Shown: in pieces, positions 32,333 through 36,147 of the stretch
How the letters are laid out: every line of letters begins with the position of its first letter
How positions within the stretch are numbered: the stretch's first letter is position 1
DNA from: DASYTH01 sp035762905
Lineage (GTDB): Bacteria; Actinomycetota; Actinomycetes; Mycobacteriales; Pseudonocardiaceae
DNA length: 36,147 nucleotides
Direction: 5' to 3'
Assembly: GCF_035762905.1 (NCBI RefSeq)
Contig: NZ_DASUCC010000132.1
Coordinates: 1 to 36,147 of the forward strand
Made by a program: the position numbers and the translations under genes
The notes under the pieces: generated by a model
The model's database searches: none
Told to the model about the DNA's origin: nothing
What the model saw: only the letters and a program-made list of their open reading frames with translations

Positions 32333-33861
32333 TGTTCGACACCCTCTCCGACCGGTTGACCTCGGTTCTGCAGAACCTCAGGGGCAAGGGCCGGCTGACC
32401 GACGCCGACATCGACGCCACCGCGCGCGAGATCCGGATCGCGCTGCTCGAGGCCGACGTCGCGCTGCCCGTGGTCCGCACGTTCATCGCCAAGGTCAAGG
32501 AGCGGGCCAAGGGCGCAGAGGTGCACGCCGCGCTCAACCCGGCCCAGCAGGTCATCAAGATCGTCAACGAGGAGCTGATCGGCATCCTCGGCGGCGAGAC
32601 CCGGCGGCTCAACCTGGCCAAGAACCCGCCGACCGTGATCATGCTGGCCGGCCTGCAGGGCTCCGGTAAGACCACGCTGGCCGGCAAGCTCGCCAAGTGG
32701 CTCGGTGGGCAGGGGCACAAGCCGCTGCTGGTGGCCGCCGACCTGCAGCGGCCCAACGCGGTCACCCAACTCCAGGTGGTCGGCGAGCGGGCGGGGGTGC
32801 CGGTGTTCGCGCCGGAGCCGGGCAACGGGGTCGGCGACCCGGTCGACGTGTCCCGGCGCGGGGTCGAGGAGGCCCGGCGGGCGCAGCACGACCTGGTCAT
32901 CGTGGACACCGCCGGCCGGCTGGGCATCGACGAGGAGATGATGCGCCAGGCGGTCGACATCCGGGCGGCGGTCCAGCCGGACGAGGTGCTGTTCGTGGTC
33001 GACGCCATGATCGGCCAGGACGCGGTGACCACGGCCGAGGCGTTCCGGGACGGGGTCGGGTTCACCGGCGTGGTGCTCACCAAGCTGGACGGCGACGCCC
33101 GCGGTGGTGCCGCGCTGTCCGTGCGGGAGGTCACCGGAACGCCGATCATGTTCGCCTCCAGTGGCGAAGGACTCGGTGACTTCGACGCGTTCCACCCCGA
33201 GCGGATGGCCAGCCGGATCCTGGGCATGGGCGACCTGCTCACCCTGATCGAGCAGGCCGAGCAGCACTTCGACAAGACCAAGGCCGAGGCGACCGCGGCC
33301 AAGATCGGCTCCGGCGAGCTGACCCTCGAGGACTTCCTGGACCAGATGCTCGCCATCCGCAAGATGGGCCCGATCGGCAACCTGCTCGGCATGCTGCCCG
33401 GCGCCGGTCAGATGAAGGACGCGCTGGCCCAGGTGGACGACCGGCAGCTGGACCGGCTGCAGGCGATCATCCGCGGCATGACCCCGGCCGAGCGGGAGAA
33501 CCCGAAGATCATCAACGCGTCCCGGCGGCAGCGCATCGCGCGCGGCTCCGGGGTGGCCGTGCGCGAGGTCAACGAGCTGGTCAACAAGTTCTACGACGCG
33601 CGCAAGATGATGCAGCAGATGGCCGGCCGGTTCGGCTTGCCCGGCGCGCGCACCCGGGGCTCGGCCAAGCGCGGCAAGAAGGGCAAGAAGGGCAAGGGCC
33701 GCGGCCCGACCCCGCCCCGCACCCGCGGCGGCATGCCCGGCTTCCCCGCCGGCCTGCCCGACCTGTCCAACCTGCCGCCGAGCCTGCGCGAGCTCCCCCC
33801 GGGCCTGAACGACCTGCCGCCCGGCTTCGACCCGTCCAAGTTCAAGTTCCCCGAGAACTGA
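32332..33861 (+). CDS. ffh: Signal recognition particle protein Ffh
   Basis: Ffh is the GTPase of the signal recognition particle and binds 4.5S/SRP RNA and signal peptides. The 509-residue protein has the N domain (1-90), the G domain with GLQGSGKTT (107-115), DTAGR (192-196) and TKLDG (250-254), and a Met-rich M domain (about 300-435). A C-terminal tail has KRGKKGKKGKGR followed by a Pro/Gly/Leu-rich end, longer than in enteric Ffh but usual for actinobacteria. GTG 32332 gives the standard N-terminus (VFDTLSDRLT); the upstream extension of the frame is not coding. It pairs functionally with ftsY in the same window. Confidence 0.97.
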   Translation: MFDTLSDRLTSVLQNLRGKGRLTDADIDATAREIRIALLEADVALPVVRTFIAKVKERAKGAEVHAALNPAQQVIKIVNEELIGILGGETRRLNLAKNPPTVIMLAGLQGSGKTTLAGKLAKWLGGQGHKPLLVAADLQRPNAVTQLQVVGERAGVPVFAPEPGNGVGDPVDVSRRGVEEARRAQHDLVIVDTAGRLGIDEEMMRQAVDIRAAVQPDEVLFVVDAMIGQDAVTTAEAFRDGVGFTGVVLTKLDGDARGGAALSVREVTGTPIMFASSGEGLGDFDAFHPERMASRILGMGDLLTLIEQAEQHFDKTKAEATAAKIGSGELTLEDFLDQMLAIRKMGPIGNLLGMLPGAGQMKDALAQVDDRQLDRLQAIIRGMTPAERENPKIINASRRQRIARGSGVAVREVNELVNKFYDARKMMQQMAGRFGLPGARTRGSAKRGKKGKKGKGRGPTPPRTRGGMPGFPAGLPDLSNLPPSLRELPPGLNDLPPGFDPSKFKFPEN

Positions 33862-33894
33862 AACGGGAGCGCGGCGGACCGCCGCGCTCCCGTT
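33862..33894. terminator. Bidirectional terminator after ffh
   Basis: A perfect stem of 14 bp (33862-33875 with 33881-33894) encloses the loop GGACC, immediately after the ffh stop and 10 bases before the end of the convergent protease gene. A-tract and T-tract ends (AA/TT) flank the G+C core. Confidence 0.88.
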
Positions 33895-33904
33895 CCGGCA
33901 CCGA

Positions 33905-36147
33905 TCAGAACGTGAAGGCCTGGAACTCGGAGATCCGGACCGTCTGCGCCACCGTCGGGTTGCCGGTGGTGCAGTCACTGGTGAATCGCGGGTCGTTCTG
34001 CTGCTGACCGGCGTACTCCGGCGCGCCGGTGCACTGGTTGGTCCGCACCTTGATCATCAGGTGGGTGGCCACCGTCGGCGCGAACCGGAACGACCGGTTG
34101 GTCAGATCCGACGCCGTCGGCCGTGGGAAGTTCGCCGGGAAGGCGTTCGCCGGGCTGGTGAACACCTGCCGGTAGCTGGCCGGGTTGGTGCAGTCGGCGA
34201 AGGTGGCGTTGCACGACAGCACGTCGAACTGGCGCAGCGCCGTGAACCGGTTCTGGCCACCGGCGTCCGGGTCACCGGCGATCGCCGGCCGCAGCAGCGC
34301 GCTGACCGCGACCCGGCTCACCGACTGCGGCGCCGTCCCGGCCAGGTCCACCATGACCGACTTGCCGGCCACCGGCGAGCCGATGGACGCCCAGTTGGTC
34401 GCCTCGGTGTCGTCGATCAGCCGGGCCAGGTTGACGCCGTCGCCGCTGGCCGTTGCGCCGGCGCTGGCCGAGGCCAGGTTGCGCATGACCACCGGCACGA
34501 TGACCGCCCGCTCGCCGGCCCGCAGCGTGCGCTCCTGCCGGACGCTGCTGCCGAACCCGGCACCGGTCACCACGAACGTGTACGACCCCGGCGCGATCTC
34601 CACCGTGTCGGGCAGCGTCGTGGCCGGATCGGTGTCGGCCACCGGGATCGAGCGCGCCTCGAAGTCACCGACGAACAGCTGCACCGGTGCGGTGGCGCCC
34701 TGGCCGGACGGAATTAGCCGCAGGGTCGCATTGGTGCCCATCGGCGAGGCGAAGCTCGGCGTCGCGTGCTCGTCGTTCGGCCCGTTGCTGGCCGCGTCCC
34801 GGCCGAGGCCGTGCTGCGCGAACGCCCGCCACATGATCTCGGCGTTCGCGCCGCCGAACCGGATCTGGTCCGCGGCGATCATCGCGTTGCGCATGTCGAC
34901 GTAGCTCACCGCGCCGGAGGCGTTGAGCAGCAGGGCGTCGAACTCCAGTTGCATCCAGCGCCGGTTGCCCGGGCAGCTGGTCACCGGCGTCTGGCCGTCC
35001 GCGCAGGACCGTTGCAGCGCGGGCGTGCCGAGGCCGTACCGGTTGATGAACTCCTGGCGCACGTCGAAGCTGGTCGCCGACCAGATCTCGCCGTCGGCGT
35101 GCACCTGCTGGCCGACCAGGTCGTAGGACAGGTTGCTGTAGTTGAGCGGGCTGCGGCTCATGTCGAAGTTGCGGATGCCGTGCTCCGGGTCGCCGGTGAC
35201 GTAGCCACCGGTGATGTACGGCGTGTTGCCGCTCGGCCGGAACCCGTACTCGTACAGGTACTCCATGGCGAACAGGTCGGAGTGCGACTCGTTCATCGCA
35301 CCGGCCTGCGCGCCCTGCCAGCCGGTGTCCGGACCGCCGATCATGCGGCCGCTGATCGCGTGGCCGTACTCGTGCCCGATCACCGACATGTCGTAGTCGC
35401 CGTCCACGCACGGGGCGTAGAACAGGCCGGGCAGCGGCTGCCACAGGAACATGTTCGTGGTCGCCGGAACGCCGTCCGGCGGAGTGGCCTGGTTGGCGTT
35501 GTTGCGGGACGGGAAGTCCGGCGGCGCCCCACCGGCCCGGCCGCCCGCCTGGGCGTTGCCGCGCTCGAAGTCGTTGCCGAGACCGCCCCGACCGTGGTTG
35601 TCGGTCTGCATGTTCCAGGCCTCCTCGGTGAACCCGAGGCGGTAGGACCAGTCGTGCATCCGGTTGTGCGCGGCGAACAGGTTGGCCAGCGCCGCGTTGA
35701 TGTCGTTCTCCTGCGGGGTGGCGAACACGGCCGGGTCACACTTGGCCTCGGTCCACTGGTTGGTCCACGGGTAGGTGTACTCGCGGGTCGGGCTGGTCGC
35801 CGCGGTCCGGGTGCCGATCGTGCTGCCCACCAGGCTGTCCCACTTCTCGGTGGACCGGCCCGAGTTGCCGGCCGAGGTCTGGCTGGAGGCACCGGTCGCC
35901 GGGTCGATGTCCCACGCGGCGCCGGTGTCCGCGGTGCTCACGGCCCGCTCGCAGCCGGGCGCCGCGGTCAGGCACCAGCGCACCCGGTTGTCCACGGTGG
36001 AGTTGTCGGCCGGCGGGTTGGCCGGGAACACGTCCCACTCCGGGTTGTCCACGTCGTGGTCGACGATGTCCTCGCGGAACAGCACCTTCCCGGTGCGGCC
36101 GTCGATGTAGGTGGTGAACCCGGTGAGGTCGGCCTGGTCCTTGCCGA
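33905..36147 (-). CDS. M36 (fungalysin)-type extracellular metalloprotease, 5' end outside window
   Basis: At least 747 residues are visible; the frame runs off the window edge, so the signal peptide and part of the propeptide are missing. A GTG at 36085 is internal, since coding sequence with family character (TTYIDGRTGKVLFRED) continues upstream. The zinc site HEYGH is encoded at 35374-35360, and ESHSDLFA downstream gives the third ligand. NRMHDWSYRLGF and DNHGRGGLGNDF are typical of M36. The last ~200 residues hold a beta-rich carboxypeptidase-like segment and a discoidin-like domain (ASASAGATASGDGVNLARLI region), suggesting carbohydrate or surface binding. It is likely secreted and zinc dependent. 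Confidence 0.9.
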   Translation of the reverse strand, partial: GKDQADLTGFTTYIDGRTGKVLFREDIVDHDVDNPEWDVFPANPPADNSTVDNRVRWCLTAAPGCERAVSTADTGAAWDIDPATGASSQTSAGNSGRSTEKWDSLVGSTIGTRTAATSPTREYTYPWTNQWTEAKCDPAVFATPQENDINAALANLFAAHNRMHDWSYRLGFTEEAWNMQTDNHGRGGLGNDFERGNAQAGGRAGGAPPDFPSRNNANQATPPDGVPATTNMFLWQPLPGLFYAPCVDGDYDMSVIGHEYGHAISGRMIGGPDTGWQGAQAGAMNESHSDLFAMEYLYEYGFRPSGNTPYITGGYVTGDPEHGIRNFDMSRSPLNYSNLSYDLVGQQVHADGEIWSATSFDVRQEFINRYGLGTPALQRSCADGQTPVTSCPGNRRWMQLEFDALLLNASGAVSYVDMRNAMIAADQIRFGGANAEIMWRAFAQHGLGRDAASNGPNDEHATPSFASPMGTNATLRLIPSGQGATAPVQLFVGDFEARSIPVADTDPATTLPDTVEIAPGSYTFVVTGAGFGSSVRQERTLRAGERAVIVPVVMRNLASASAGATASGDGVNLARLIDDTEATNWASIGSPVAGKSVMVDLAGTAPQSVSRVAVSALLRPAIAGDPDAGGQNRFTALRQFDVLSCNATFADCTNPASYRQVFTSPANAFPANFPRPTASDLTNRSFRFAPTVATHLMIKVRTNQCTGAPEYAGQQQNDPRFTSDCTTGNPTVAQTVRISEFQAFTF

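Noticed and set aside
33158..33176. Hairpin TTCGCC...GGCGAA within ffh
   Set aside because: It lies inside the conserved G domain of ffh and is explained by the coding sequence.
31453..33978. Minus-strand open frame opposite ffh
   Set aside because: Shadow of ffh and the cyclophilin region; the real genes have complete motifs and starts.

Overview
The window is very G+C-rich with strong third-position G/C bias. It carries the actinobacterial gene string smc, ftsY, amtB-glnK-glnD, ffh in the expected order. WXG100/EspC-like type VII secretion proteins, a Tat-dependent NgcE lipoprotein, GlnR-like boxes and leaderless-looking GTG starts all point to Actinomycetota. Gene content suggests a Pseudonocardiales-like soil actinomycete; this is inference from content, not from a search.

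Layout. (1) 108-3686: smc, ending in a 16-bp hairpin shared with a convergent four-helix membrane protein (3737-4195). (2) 4416-5342: a tandem GNAT acetyltransferase. (3) 5440-8352: a translationally coupled operon of three type VII secretion-associated proteins, the middle one with a duplicated beta-rich module in a Gly/Pro-rich tail, followed by an unrecognised 487-residue acidic protein (8368-9831). (4) 9828-16096: an amino-sugar salvage region. anmK and a sodium:solute symporter lie on the minus strand, divergent from ngcE-ngcF-ngcG-like ABC transporter genes. (5) 16204-16599: a small coiled-coil protein with a perfect 21-bp tandem heptad repeat, preceded by two DnaA-box-like sequences. 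(6) 16658-17887: ftsY. (7) 17981-23088: an allantoin/glyoxylate operon of malate synthase, an HpcH/HpaI-CitE-like enzyme, allantoinase and allantoicase. (8) 23118-25814, minus strand: a (2Fe-2S) FhuF-like protein, then a coupled cassette of YbaB/EbfC protein, a 33-codon ORF, an EspC/WXG100-like protein and a WXG100 protein with a nuclease-toxin-like C-terminus. (9) 25985-30094: amtB-glnK-glnD behind a phased array of GlnR-like half sites. (10) 30243-31514: an amidase; 31527-32258: a secreted cyclophilin on the minus strand. (11) 32332-33861: ffh, ending in a strong bidirectional terminator shared with a convergent M36-type metalloprotease whose 5' end lies outside the window.

How the genes work together. 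The core genes serve chromosome structure (smc), co-translational membrane targeting (ftsY, ffh) and ammonium sensing (amtB-glnK-glnD). The blocks between them mainly concern scavenging nitrogen and amino sugars (allantoin, N-acetylglucosamine/chitobiose, anhydro-MurNAc, amides) and type VII secreted proteins. Most of the long reading frames antisense to these genes are G+C-rich shadows. No rRNA, tRNA, CRISPR array, insertion sequence or type VII secretion motor gene was seen, and every gap between genes is shorter than 300 bases.
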